Origin: Lewinellaceae bacterium
GTDB taxonomy: Bacteria; Bacteroidota; Bacteroidia; Chitinophagales; Saprospiraceae
NCBI GenBank assembly: GCA_020636315.1
Contig: JACJYA010000035.1
Span: 1 to 9,279 of the forward strand
Reading direction: 5' to 3'
Length of the DNA stretch: 9,279 nt
The notes under the pieces are model-generated. The model saw only the letters and a program-made list of their open reading frames with translations. It was not told the DNA's origin and ran no database searches. Positions 1 through 6,912 of the stretch are shown piece by piece (the stretch's first letter is position 1; each line of letters starts with the position of its first letter). Position numbers and translations under genes: made by a program.

Positions 1-54
1 TTGAGACAGCCTGGACTTTACTATCTTCAACCCACCTATTCAGATAAATGATCC

Positions 55-648
55 ATGCACCTTTCCAAAGAAATATGCGGACAATTGAGCGACCGGGAGC
101 TCGTGGAGAAGTCGCTGGAACAGGTCGATTACTTCTCCTGCCTGTACGAGCGGTATGAGGCTCAGCTTCTGCGCTACGTGAAGCGGATGGGTGTAGTAAC
201 GGAAGAAGAAGCGGAGGATGTACTGCAGGAAGCTTTTCTGAAAGCCTGGAAAAACCTCAATGCTTTTGACCCTGCCCTGAAGCTTTCCAGCTGGCTGTAC
301 CGCATCGTCCACAATCAGGCGATCTCCTGCCTGCGCAAAAAAAAGTCCTTTGGAAAAGATCAGAGAGATGAATTTGATGACAGGCGCTACGCAAATTTAC
401 AGGATGAAGCGCCGGCTGCGGATCCGGAAGTACTGGAGAGAACAGATCAGAACATCCATAAAATGCTGGGTGAATTGCCTTTGAAGTATAAGGAAGTACT
501 GGTCTTGAAATTTTTGGAAAACATGAGCTATGAAGAGATCTCGGACGTACTGAAGATCCCGGAGGGGACGGTGGCCACCCGCATCAACCGGGCCAAGAAG
601 GCCTTCCGGCAGCTTGCTGAACAACATCCTGAAAATTTAGAAGTATGA
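55..648 (+). CDS. ECF-type RNA polymerase sigma-70 family sigma factor
   Basis: This 197-residue protein redirects core RNA polymerase to a subset of promoters. Region 2 spans about residues 28-95 (FSCLYERYEAQLLRYVKR, then AEDVLQEAFLKAWKNL and the WLYRIVHNQAI segment). Region 4 spans about 138-188 and contains the HTH SYEEISDVLKIPEGTVATRI, which reads the -35-like element. There is no region 3, as expected for the ECF class. The start is ATG 55 because an in-frame TGA lies at 49-51. Its stop overlaps the next start (ATGA, 645-648), so the membrane protein downstream is translationally coupled and is the natural candidate partner or regulator. I see no convincing promoter in the 54 bases available upstream. 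The family call is very secure. The regulon and the inducing signal cannot be read from the sequence. Confidence 0.96.
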   Translation: MHLSKEICGQLSDRELVEKSLEQVDYFSCLYERYEAQLLRYVKRMGVVTEEEAEDVLQEAFLKAWKNLNAFDPALKLSSWLYRIVHNQAISCLRKKKSFGKDQRDEFDDRRYANLQDEAPAADPEVLERTDQNIHKMLGELPLKYKEVLVLKFLENMSYEEISDVLKIPEGTVATRINRAKKAFRQLAEQHPENLEV

Positions 649-1382
649 AACCTTCAGAAAAACTCCTGCAGAAGATCATAGAAGAGCAGTCCGAACCGGC
701 TCCGCGCTGGCATTTTGCGGTGAAGAACAAACTGCTGTGGTTGGCCTTCGGCCTGGCCGTTGTACTGGGGGCGCTGGCCTTTTCAGTTATCCTCTTCGCC
801 ATACAGCAAACGGATTTTAACATTACCAGCCACCTTTCCCACTCCGGGCTGGAACTCTTCCTGGGGCTGTTGCCTTTTTTCTGGATCATCATGCTTGTGG
901 CTTTTCTGCTCATTGCCATGTACAGCGTACAGTATTCGCGAAGGGGCTATAAGTTCACCCTGGCCAAACTGGTAGGATACAGCGCCGCTCTGAGCATCCT
1001 GCTGGGGACGCTCTTCTTCATCGGGGGAGGCGCCCAGCGGCTGGAGCAGGCCTTTGCCCTCAACGTCAGCATTTACGAAAGCATACAGGAGAAGAAAGTA
1101 CGGATCTGGTCTATGCCCGAAGAAGGCTACCTCGCCGGCGAGATCGTGGAAACCGGCCTGGGAACCTTCCGGCTTAAAGATTTTCAGGGTAAGGAATGGA
1201 CGGTCAGCTATCAGGACGCTTTTATTCCTCCGGTAGTCCTGCTGGAAAGGGGGGAGAAAGTGAAACTTGTAGGTGAAATAGCCGGGAAAGATGAATTTGC
1301 CGCATCGGAGGTCAGGCCCTGGGGCGGGGTGGGGAGCAGGATGCGGCGGGGAGGTGGAAACAATGGAAAAAAGAAAGGGTGA
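645..1382 (+). CDS. Three-helix membrane protein with OB-like C-terminal domain, sigma-factor partner
   Basis: This 245-residue protein is coupled to the sigma factor by a 4-nt overlap. A charged N-terminal cytoplasmic segment (1-28) is followed by three strongly hydrophobic helices at about 29-53, 69-95 and 107-127. A soluble tail (about 158-227) alternates GTFRLKDFQGKEWTVSY, a hydrophobic stretch and ERGEKVKLVGEIAGKDEF, a pattern typical of small OB-like beta-barrel domains seen in membrane-anchored bacterial proteins. The end is low complexity, rich in G, R and K. Position next to an ECF sigma gene suggests an anti-sigma or signal-input role. However, the N-terminus does not show a clear zinc-binding (ZAS) motif of classical anti-sigma factors, so this function is inferred from context only. 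The topology is well supported and the OB assignment is moderate. Confidence 0.82.
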   Translation: MKPSEKLLQKIIEEQSEPAPRWHFAVKNKLLWLAFGLAVVLGALAFSVILFAIQQTDFNITSHLSHSGLELFLGLLPFFWIIMLVAFLLIAMYSVQYSRRGYKFTLAKLVGYSAALSILLGTLFFIGGGAQRLEQAFALNVSIYESIQEKKVRIWSMPEEGYLAGEIVETGLGTFRLKDFQGKEWTVSYQDAFIPPVVLLERGEKVKLVGEIAGKDEFAASEVRPWGGVGSRMRRGGGNNGKKKG

Positions 1383-1388
1383 GTTGGT

Positions 1389-1432
1389 TTTATTTCTGAA
1401 ATTCAGTATTTTTACTGAAATTTAGAAATAAA
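1389..1432 (+). promoter_or_regulatory. 44-nt AT-rich hairpin/operator ending at the abiEi start codon
   Basis: The arms are 1389-1407 (TTTATTTCTGAAATTCAGT) and 1414-1432 (ACTGAAATTTAGAAATAAA), with 17 of 19 positions paired and a 6-nt T-rich loop. The right arm contributes the A of the ATG at 1432. AbiEi antitoxins are known autorepressors that bind inverted repeats in their own promoter, so this is the likely operator. A TATTTTTA at 1407-1414 in the loop resembles a Bacteroidota -7 element (TAnnTTTG). The hairpin could also act at the RNA level by masking the start codon. Confidence 0.6.
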
Positions 1433-2064
1433 TGAATTTTCTTGAATTCCAAAATACATTTGCTCATCTACCGGTTATTCCCATTATTGAGATAGAAAAG
1501 GCTTTTCCTGGCTTTGACCCTAATGCACTGACGCGGTGGCAGAAAAAGGGATACCTGGAAAAGATCCGAAGAGGATTCTATCGGTTAACCAACCGCCCGA
1601 TAAAGGGGGATGCAGACTTGTTTTTTATCGCCAATCGCATTTATGCTCCCTCCTACATTTCTCTTCAATCTGCCTTAAGGTGGTATGGGTTTATTCCGGA
1701 GGGCGTTTTCACAATTACTTCTGTTTCTACAAGAAAGACCCAGGATTTTAAGACACCGGCCGGCAACTTTTTCTACCGGAGTATTAAAAACGATCTGTTT
1801 TTTGGATATCGGCTGGAAAAATTCCCAGATTTCCGGATTAAAATTGCCGAACCGTCAAAAGCTTTACTAGACCTGCTCTATCTTAATCCGCATTTTGACT
1901 CAGTAGAAGCATTTTTTGAATTGCGCCTTAATTTCTGGGAGGTGCAGGAAAAACTTGACTTTAACCGCTTCGAAAAATATCTCGCTCAGTTTGCTTCCCA
2001 TTCGTTGGAAACGAGAGCAACAAAGTTGATACAATTTCTCAAAGAATATGATGTCACTGCCTGA
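1432..2064 (+). CDS. abiEi: AbiEi-family antitoxin / transcriptional repressor (type IV TA)
   Basis: This 210-residue protein is the antitoxin and transcriptional autorepressor of an AbiE system. The N-terminal winged HTH spans about residues 17-52 (FDPNALTRWQKKGYLEKIRRG followed by FYRL, the wing typical of AbiEi). The antitoxin domain follows, with the family signature YISLQSALRWYGFIPE at 75-90, then FTITSVSTRKT and FGY before the conserved EPSKALLDLLYL helix. In the AbiE paradigm the antitoxin does not bind the toxin stably but counteracts its effect, and it represses the operon. ATG 1432 follows directly on a palindrome. The 3' end overlaps abiEii by 17 nt, so the pair is co-translated. 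The module is more AT-rich than the sigma operon before it and the reductase after it, consistent with horizontal acquisition. Confidence 0.93.
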   Translation: MNFLEFQNTFAHLPVIPIIEIEKAFPGFDPNALTRWQKKGYLEKIRRGFYRLTNRPIKGDADLFFIANRIYAPSYISLQSALRWYGFIPEGVFTITSVSTRKTQDFKTPAGNFFYRSIKNDLFFGYRLEKFPDFRIKIAEPSKALLDLLYLNPHFDSVEAFFELRLNFWEVQEKLDFNRFEKYLAQFASHSLETRATKLIQFLKEYDVTA

Positions 2065-2824
2065 GATCCGGTCTTACTATCCCGAACACCTTCATGACCG
2101 GGGAGAGTTTTTACTGCGAGAGTATTTGCAATACAAGATACTGGAGTTATTGTTTCAAAGCAGCTATGCTCTGAAATTTGTTTTTCTGGGAGGAACCTGC
2201 CTGCGTATTGTCCACAATAATCCGAGGTTTTCAGAAGACCTGGACTTTGATAATTTCCAGCTTTCGGAAGAAGATTTTGAAGAAGTGTCGCAAGTCATCC
2301 TGAAGGGGTTGAAAAGCCAGGGTTTCCAGGTAGAAATACGCAATGTTTTTCGCGGCGCCTACCATTGTTACATTCGCTTCCCAGGCATACTCTTTGATAC
2401 CGGGTTAAGCGGCCACAGAGAAGCCAGGATACTGATCAACCTCGATACGGAACCTCAGGGCTTTTCCTTTGAACCGGGATCTTTCTTTCTTAACCGGTTC
2501 GATGTATTTACCAGTATTCGCACCACACCGCCGGATGTCTTGCTGAGTCAAAAGATCGTGGCTATCACGCACAGGCGCCGCCCAAAGGGAAGAGATTTTT
2601 TTGATGCGGTTTTTCTACTTGGGAAGGCCAAGCCAAATTACGAGTTCCTGAAGTTAAAACTCAATTTATCTGATCCTGCCCAGCTAAAAGAACATTTGCT
2701 CACAGTATGTGAAAAACTTAACTTTCAGGAATTGGCAATTGATGTTCAACCTTTCCTTTTCAACGAAAAAGATGCCAACCGGGTACTGTTATTCCCCGAA
2801 TTCATAAAAGCAGCTTCCTTATAA
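2048..2824 (+). CDS. abiEii: AbiEii nucleotidyltransferase toxin (type IV TA)
   Basis: This 258-residue protein belongs to the DNA polymerase beta-like nucleotidyltransferase fold (AbiEii/AbiGii). Motif I is FLGGTCLRIVHNNPRFSEDLDFD, about residues 46-68, with the GGT at 48-50 and metal-binding D64 and D66. A third acidic residue is likely D133 in ILINLDTE. The C-terminal motif III/IV helix has K169 and GRDFFD (181-186), matching the K...RDxxD signature of the family. All key residues are present, so the toxin looks active. Family members transfer nucleotides to RNA (tRNA for the mycobacterial MenT relatives), causing growth arrest and phage-induced abortive infection. ATG 2048 or the adjacent ATG 2051 could be used. 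It overlaps abiEi and ends 11 nt before the aldo/keto reductase. Confidence 0.94.
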   Translation: MMSLPEIRSYYPEHLHDRGEFLLREYLQYKILELLFQSSYALKFVFLGGTCLRIVHNNPRFSEDLDFDNFQLSEEDFEEVSQVILKGLKSQGFQVEIRNVFRGAYHCYIRFPGILFDTGLSGHREARILINLDTEPQGFSFEPGSFFLNRFDVFTSIRTTPPDVLLSQKIVAITHRRRPKGRDFFDAVFLLGKAKPNYEFLKLKLNLSDPAQLKEHLLTVCEKLNFQELAIDVQPFLFNEKDANRVLLFPEFIKAASL

Positions 2825-2835
2825 GAATCAAAAAA

Positions 2836-3654
2836 ATGAAACACCTCACCATCCAAAACACCGCCATCCCCGCCCTCGGCCTGGGCACCTATCAGGCCCG
2901 GGGGCAAACGGCTGTCAACATCGTCCGGCAGGCGCTGGAGCTGGGCTACCGCCATATCGACACGGCCCAGTTCTACGCCAATGAAGAAGAGGTCGGCCGC
3001 GGCATCCGCGAGGCGGCTGTCGGCCGTGAGGAGGTATTCCTGGTCACCAAAGTATGGCCATCCAACCTGGACAAAAAGCGGTTTATGCCTTCCGTAGAAG
3101 AGAGCCTCCGCAAGCTGCAGTCCAGCTATGTGGATCTCCTGCTCATCCACTGGCCCCACACTTCCCTCCCGCTGGAGAGCTACCTCGGCGAGCTGGCCAA
3201 AGCGCAGGAACAGGGCAAGGCCCGCTTCATCGGGGTGAGCAACTTCAACATCAGCCAGCTGAAGCGGGCGCTCGGCATGGGCCTGCCCATCATCACCAAC
3301 CAGGTGGAGTTCCACCCGCTGCTCGACCAGTCCAGGCTGTACCATTGGATGCTGGACCATGATATCGCCCTGACCGCTTACTCCCCGCTTGCCCAGGGCC
3401 GGGCCGCCGACAACCCAGTTCTGCGCGCCATCGGTGAGCAATACGGCAAGAGCGCAGCCCAGGCTACTTTGCGCTGGATGCTGCAGCTGGGCCAGGTGAT
3501 GGCGATCCCCAAAACGGCCAATCCGGAACGCCTGAGAGAAAACCTTGATGTGTTCGACTTTGAGCTGTCTGAAGAGGATATGGCCCGCATCGATGAGCTG
3601 GGCCACCGGGGCGGGCGGCAGGTGAGCGCGTTTCACGGGGCGGATTGGGATTAG
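2836..3654 (+). CDS. Aldo/keto reductase (2,5-diketo-gluconate reductase-like)
   Basis: This 272-residue cytoplasmic protein has an NADPH-dependent (alpha/beta)8 barrel of the AKR superfamily and reduces aldehydes or ketones to alcohols. The full catalytic tetrad is visible: D42 and Y47 (HIDTAQFYANEEEVGRGI), K72 (VTKVWP) and H105 (LLIHWP). Later signatures are FIGVSNFN (131-138), ITNQVEFHP (153-161), AYSPLAQG and the cofactor-binding IPKTANPERLREN (224-236). Length is normal for the YvgN/DkgA-type branch. The gene is markedly more GC-rich than abiE just upstream and the ATPase just downstream, so it looks like part of the core genome flanked by insertions. Its stop is 2 nt from the stop of the converging ATPase gene, with no obvious terminator between them. 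The natural substrate is not predictable from sequence. Confidence 0.95.
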   Translation: MKHLTIQNTAIPALGLGTYQARGQTAVNIVRQALELGYRHIDTAQFYANEEEVGRGIREAAVGREEVFLVTKVWPSNLDKKRFMPSVEESLRKLQSSYVDLLLIHWPHTSLPLESYLGELAKAQEQGKARFIGVSNFNISQLKRALGMGLPIITNQVEFHPLLDQSRLYHWMLDHDIALTAYSPLAQGRAADNPVLRAIGEQYGKSAAQATLRWMLQLGQVMAIPKTANPERLRENLDVFDFELSEEDMARIDELGHRGGRQVSAFHGADWD

Positions 3655-3656
3655 GG

Positions 3657-4811
3657 TCACGGCAAATAATCCCAAAATTGTTCCAGCCCGCAAACCCTAA
3701 TATTTTCTTCCAGTGGGTAATCGCCTCCTGATGGGACAATAATGAAAGTAGGTGGGGAACCAATATCGGCAATTGCAAGGTGGTTACCTTTGCGAAGAGA
3801 AGGGGTACTTGAAAATTTAACTTCAACTGCTAATACTGGCTGGCTCCCCTTTATAAGTATTAGGTCGAGTTCTGCACCACTCCTTGTGCGATAAAAATAA
3901 GGTAGTGTTCTGGATGGCAGGTTGGCGATAATCTGCTGAAGGACATATCCCTCCCAGGAGGCGCCAACTATTTGATGGCCATACAACTGGTTGATTTCAG
4001 AAATACCGGTTAAGTAGTGCAGGACTCCCGTATCCCGAAAGAAAACTTTTGGGGTTTTAACCAGGCGTTTTTTGACATTAGTGTGCCAGGGCTGAAGGTA
4101 GCGAATGAAATAGGCATTTTCCAGATAGGACATATAGCGTTTAACAGTAGGCATAGCCACTCCAAGGGAGTTCGCCAGGGTACTAAAGTTTATTAGATTA
4201 CCGTGAGCGCTGCCAAGCATTTGCAGGAGGGTTTGCAGAGTCTGGGACGGGGCGGTTAGGCCGAATTGCGGCAGGTCCCTTTCGACAAAAGTAATTACAA
4301 AATCTTCGAGCCATTGAAATGCGGTTTCATTATTCTGAGCAAATAAAGCAGGAGGGAAACCACCGCGTAACCAATGTTTTTTAATATCATCATCCGGAAG
4401 TTCCCGAAAATGAAAAGGGGTAAGTTCCAAGTAAGAGATCCGGCCGGCAAGTGTCTCTGAACTTTGCCTGAGAAGTTCGGGAGAAGCAGATCCAAGGATA
4501 AGAAACCGCCCTGGTTCCCGGCGAAGATCGACGAGAGACCGTAACAAAGGGAAAAGATCTGGTTTCCGCTGTACCTCATCGATGATTATCAATTTCTGTT
4601 CATTTTCTTTCAGGAACAGCTCAGCATTCCTAAGCCGGGCAAGATCTGAAGGCAATTCAAGGTCGAGATATGCTGTTTCCTTCTCGATTTCCGGCAGTAA
4701 AGATTTTACCAGGGTTGTTTTGCCGGCTTGTCGCGGCCCGGTTATTCCAACCACCGGAAAGGCTTGGAGCCGCTGAAGGAGTGTTGTGGCTATATAGCGC
4801 GGGTAGATCAC
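3657..4811 (-). CDS. AAA_14/DUF4143 family ATP-binding protein
   Basis: Numbering from the ATG at 4850 gives 397 residues; from the GTG at 4811 it is 384. The N-terminal P-loop ATPase carries Walker A GPRQAGKTT (38-46), Walker B LIIIDEVQR (87-95, D91/E92) and sensor-1-like LILGSAS (117-123). A winged-helix-like segment follows (LINFSTLANSLGVAMPTVKRYM). The C-terminal DUF4143 part has a PD-(D/E)XK-like core (RSGAELDLIL ... VLAVEVKFS) with apparently intact acidic/lysine residues. The family is widespread and multi-copy in Bacteroidota, with no settled function. I chose GTG 4811 because family members usually begin just before the xPRY segment and because this start follows directly on the palindrome at 4812-4854. 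ATG 4850 lies inside the palindrome and is the alternative. The frame stays open to 5024 but overlaps the divergent gene. Composition is AT-rich relative to both neighbours. Confidence 0.9.
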   Translation of the reverse strand: MIYPRYIATTLLQRLQAFPVVGITGPRQAGKTTLVKSLLPEIEKETAYLDLELPSDLARLRNAELFLKENEQKLIIIDEVQRKPDLFPLLRSLVDLRREPGRFLILGSASPELLRQSSETLAGRISYLELTPFHFRELPDDDIKKHWLRGGFPPALFAQNNETAFQWLEDFVITFVERDLPQFGLTAPSQTLQTLLQMLGSAHGNLINFSTLANSLGVAMPTVKRYMSYLENAYFIRYLQPWHTNVKKRLVKTPKVFFRDTGVLHYLTGISEINQLYGHQIVGASWEGYVLQQIIANLPSRTLPYFYRTRSGAELDLILIKGSQPVLAVEVKFSSTPSLRKGNHLAIADIGSPPTFIIVPSGGDYPLEENIRVCGLEQFWDYLP

Positions 4812-4854
4812 TTTTATGCCAAATTTAAATTTTTTCTTTAAATTTGGCATAAAA
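4812..4854. promoter_or_regulatory. Perfect 18-bp-arm palindrome with promoter-like elements on both strands
   Basis: The arms are 4812-4829 (TTTTATGCCAAATTTAAA) and 4837-4854 (TTTAAATTTGGCATAAAA), exactly complementary, with a 7-nt loop. Each strand carries TAAATTTG (4839-4846 on +, 4827-4820 on -), a full match to the Bacteroidota -7 consensus TAnnTTTG. I see no good TTTG -33 partner on either strand. Predicted transcript starts would fall just before ATG 4860 (+) and around GTG 4811 (-). It is a likely shared operator/promoter for the divergent pair, or an RNA hairpin controlling the ATPase start. Confidence 0.55.
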
Positions 4855-4859
4855 AATCC

Positions 4860-5537
4860 ATGAAAATAAAAACCATCATCACCGGCGCCACCGGCATGGT
4901 CGGGGAGGGCGTCCTGCACCAGTGCCTCCGCCACCCCGATGTAGAAGCTGTGCTCGTCATCAACCGCCGGCCTTGCGGCGTCCAGCATGAAAAGCTGACA
5001 GAAATTATCCATAAGGACTTCCACGACTTGTCATCCATTGAAGGCGAGCTTTCCGGCTATAACGCCTGCTACTTCTGCCTGGGCGTCTCCTCCGTTGGCA
5101 TGAAGGAAGAGGAATACCGCCACCTCACCTATGATCTGACGATGCACGTGGCCGAGACCCTGGCCCGGCTGAACCCGGAAATGACGTTCTGCTATGTCTC
5201 CGGCGCCGGCACCGACAGCAGCGAGCAGGGGCGCAGCATGTGGGCGCGGGTGAAGGGCAAAACGGAGAACGACTTGCAGAAACTGTCGTTCAAGGCCGCC
5301 TATATGTTCCGCCCCGGCTTTATCCATCCTATGCCCGGAATGAAGAATACCCTGACGGGCTATAAGGTGCTGGGCTTCCTGTATCCGGTATTTAATGCGT
5401 TGCTCCCGAAGTTTGTTGTCAGGCTGGAAGAGATCGGCCGGGCGATGATCAATGTGACGGAGCAGGGGTATCCCGAGCCGGTCCTGGAATGCGTGGATAT
5501 CCGGAAGGCTGCCGCCCTGGCGCCCAGATCATCCTGA
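4860..5537 (+). CDS. NAD(P)-binding Rossmann-fold protein (atypical SDR / NAD-epimerase-like)
   Basis: This 225-residue cytoplasmic protein has an N-terminal dinucleotide-binding motif GATGMVGEG (residues 9-17: G9, G12, G15), followed by a beta strand with INRRP, where the arginines suggest NADP preference. YFCLGVSSVGMKEEEYRHLTYD and FCYVSGAGTDSSEQG match the NAD-epimerase-like/atypical SDR branch. The catalytic Tyr of classical SDRs is replaced by a W-x-x-x-K arrangement (MWARVKGKTE), usual for this branch. It ends VLECVDIRKAA, close to the usual family C-terminus; the last residues (ALAPRSS) look like read-through into a neighbouring gene remnant. The start ATG 4860 is only 5 nt from the palindrome shared with the divergent ATPase gene. 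The substrate is unknown. Confidence 0.88.
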   Translation: MKIKTIITGATGMVGEGVLHQCLRHPDVEAVLVINRRPCGVQHEKLTEIIHKDFHDLSSIEGELSGYNACYFCLGVSSVGMKEEEYRHLTYDLTMHVAETLARLNPEMTFCYVSGAGTDSSEQGRSMWARVKGKTENDLQKLSFKAAYMFRPGFIHPMPGMKNTLTGYKVLGFLYPVFNALLPKFVVRLEEIGRAMINVTEQGYPEPVLECVDIRKAAALAPRSS

Positions 5538-5542
5538 TCGGC

Positions 5543-5745
5543 AGGCTAAACGGTTATGTCAACGATCAACCTATGGGGGAGCATGCCCACCACCAGCAGG
5601 CCGCCCAGATGGATGCTTTTGCGTTGAACATCAAACAGGATACCCCGGTGGTGGCCTCCGGGGAGGAAGGGCTGCGGATATGCAATACATCGAAGCCATC
5701 TATGAGGCGGCGCGGACAGGCAAGCGGGTGACGCCGGGGAAGTGA
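5543..5745 (+). pseudogene. C-terminal remnant of a Gfo/Idh/MocA-family oxidoreductase, frameshifted
   Basis: From about 5543 the frame reads RLNGYVNDQPMGEHAHHQ, then QAAQMDAFALNIKQDTPVV and ASGEEGLR. This is the characteristic C-terminal stretch of Bacteroidota Gfo/Idh/MocA dehydrogenases. At 5675-5680 one base is missing, and the family sequence resumes in the next frame as (D)MQYIEAIYEAARTGKRV TPGK, ending at TGA 5743-5745. Only about 65 residues of a protein of some 350-450 remain, and no N-terminal Rossmann domain is present upstream. It follows the stop of the Rossmann protein by a few bases, so a deletion probably joined the two loci. The high similarity of the tail to intact family members suggests recent decay. 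A sequencing error could account for the frameshift but not for the missing N-terminus. Confidence 0.8.
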
Positions 5746-6018
5746 GGCGCCATTGTGCGGTGGGCTGCCGGACCTGTTGTCTTCTTCTAATGGCGGCCGC
5801 TGCCAGAATAAAATGCATTTCCAATGGACAGCAGGCGGGCATGGAATATGGGGCATTTCCCATGGTTGAAAGTCCAAAAAAACGGCCTGGGTGGTGGTTT
5901 TTGGGCGCTGTTTCGGGGGACGAGTTATTTTGGACTTTTTTGGCGGGGTAAATGGTTCTTTTGAGCGGAGCGGTCGTGGTACATTTTAAGGGCGGTTTGG
6001 CTGGACGGCAAACTATTG
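5746..6018. other. Gene-free interval with one inverted repeat
   Basis: No credible coding signal is seen on either strand; the short open frames lack family-like sequence. The only structure I can support is the 15-bp inverted repeat listed separately at 5869-5938. The interval separates the oxidoreductase remnant from the converging retron operon, and base composition changes here from GC-rich to AT-rich. Confidence 0.5.
5869..5938. repeat. 15-bp inverted repeat around a 40-bp spacer
   Basis: AAAGTCCAAAAAAAC at 5869-5883 is the reverse complement of GTTATTTTGGACTTT at 5924-5938 except for one position (14 of 15). The spacer 5884-5923 is GC-rich and shows no coding potential. It may be a decayed mobile-element end pair or a long bidirectional terminator between the converging genes. 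I cannot tell which. Confidence 0.5.
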
Positions 6019-6050
6019 AAAAAAAGGAACAACTAAATTTTGCGTTCCTT
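6019..6050 (-). terminator. Rho-independent terminator of the retron operon
   Basis: Read on the minus strand, AAGGAAC (6050-6044), a 13-nt loop and GTTCCTT (6030-6024) form a 7-bp stem followed by a T run (complement of A 6019-6023). The loop contains the reverse transcriptase stop codon (6035-6033), so termination immediately follows the last gene. The stem is modest in GC, which is normal for Bacteroidota terminators. Confidence 0.6.
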
Positions 6051-6911
6051 GACATTTCTGGGAAAAAGAGCGCTTTTCCTTCTTTCCTTTCCAACAGAGT
6101 GTACTCTTTTTCGATAAGCAAGTTTCCCTGCGAGAGAATCTGCCGTAATGTTCTCACCTAGCCTTTCGGTAAACTCAGGAGTTGTTGTTAAGAAATTATT
6201 ATGGACAGAGGCCCCTGTCACGTTTGTTGGGCCGATTTTATATGCAGTCTTCTTCTTACTGATAGAATATCCATGCCTTGTTATGATCTTAACTATTGGG
6301 CCGGATAGCTGTTTGAAAGGCTTTTTACTGCTAATTGTTATATCATCGACAAACCGTGTGAAAGTTAAGTTGTATTCTTCACAAAATGCAGATAGTTCAG
6401 CATCAACTACACAAAAAGTTAAGTTTGCTAATGCGGTGCTCGTAGGAGTTCCTTGGGGTAATCTGCCTTTATAAGTCGTAAGTTTGGTAATGATCCCTGC
6501 TACCGTGGGAGAAAACCCATTGGATACGAGCATTTCATAAACTTGAAAGTGCCTGATCGAGGGAAAAAACTTCTCAATATCAGTCAGGAAAAAGTATTTA
6601 TTTCCTTTATGGATTAAAGCATTTGAAACATTATCCCGGCCTCTTACACCACCTTGAACTAAGATAGGCAACTCAAGTTGATTGAGGATTCTGTCTTTTA
6701 TGCAAGATTGGATGGTTTTGAGGTTTCCCTTGCTGGGGTAAAGAACTCTGTAAAGAGGGTCGCCTTCAGCATCTCTCTTTATGTTGCCTTTTTTATCTTT
6801 CTTTACCTTCTTCATCTGGTAGTAATAGAAGTCCAAGTTTGAAAGTAGATTCTCTAACTGGACTTTATCCAGCCTAAGTAGCCTTAACAGGTGTTTTTGG
6901 CTTTCTATCAT
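6033..6911 (-). CDS. Retron-type reverse transcriptase
   Basis: This 292-residue RNA-directed DNA polymerase would copy the msd part of its cognate ncRNA into multicopy single-stranded DNA. Motif A is FFLTDIEKFFPSI (107-119, catalytic D111), motif B is LPQGTPTS (151-158), and motif C is FVDD (187-190, D189/D190), so all three catalytic aspartates are present. The two retron-specific signatures described by Simon and Zimmerly are also there: NAxxH (NALIH, 97-101) in region X and VTG (231-233) in region Y. FVDD replaces the usual YADD. The PQG motif rules out a DGR-type enzyme, and there is no maturase or endonuclease domain as in group II introns. Length is normal for retron enzymes. ATG 6911 lies one base after the HTH gene's stop (TGA-T-ATG), so translation is coupled. 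AT-rich composition suggests horizontal transfer. Confidence 0.94.
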   Translation of the reverse strand: MIESQKHLLRLLRLDKVQLENLLSNLDFYYYQMKKVKKDKKGNIKRDAEGDPLYRVLYPSKGNLKTIQSCIKDRILNQLELPILVQGGVRGRDNVSNALIHKGNKYFFLTDIEKFFPSIRHFQVYEMLVSNGFSPTVAGIITKLTTYKGRLPQGTPTSTALANLTFCVVDAELSAFCEEYNLTFTRFVDDITISSKKPFKQLSGPIVKIITRHGYSISKKKTAYKIGPTNVTGASVHNNFLTTTPEFTERLGENITADSLAGKLAYRKRVHSVGKERRKSALFPRNVKERKI

Positions 6912-6912
6912 A

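Noticed and set aside
2746..3693. Long minus-strand open frame opposite the aldo/keto reductase
   Set aside because: It mirrors a GC-rich gene with complete catalytic tetrad; its own product is rich in H, Q and L and resembles no family.
5546..6157. Minus-strand open frame of about 200 codons over the remnant and gap
   Set aside because: It overlaps the RT 3' end and the oxidoreductase remnant, is rich in P, C and H, and shows no domain pattern.
6148..6474. Plus-strand open frame inside the RT gene
   Set aside because: It is antisense to conserved RT motifs and is explained as a shadow of that gene.
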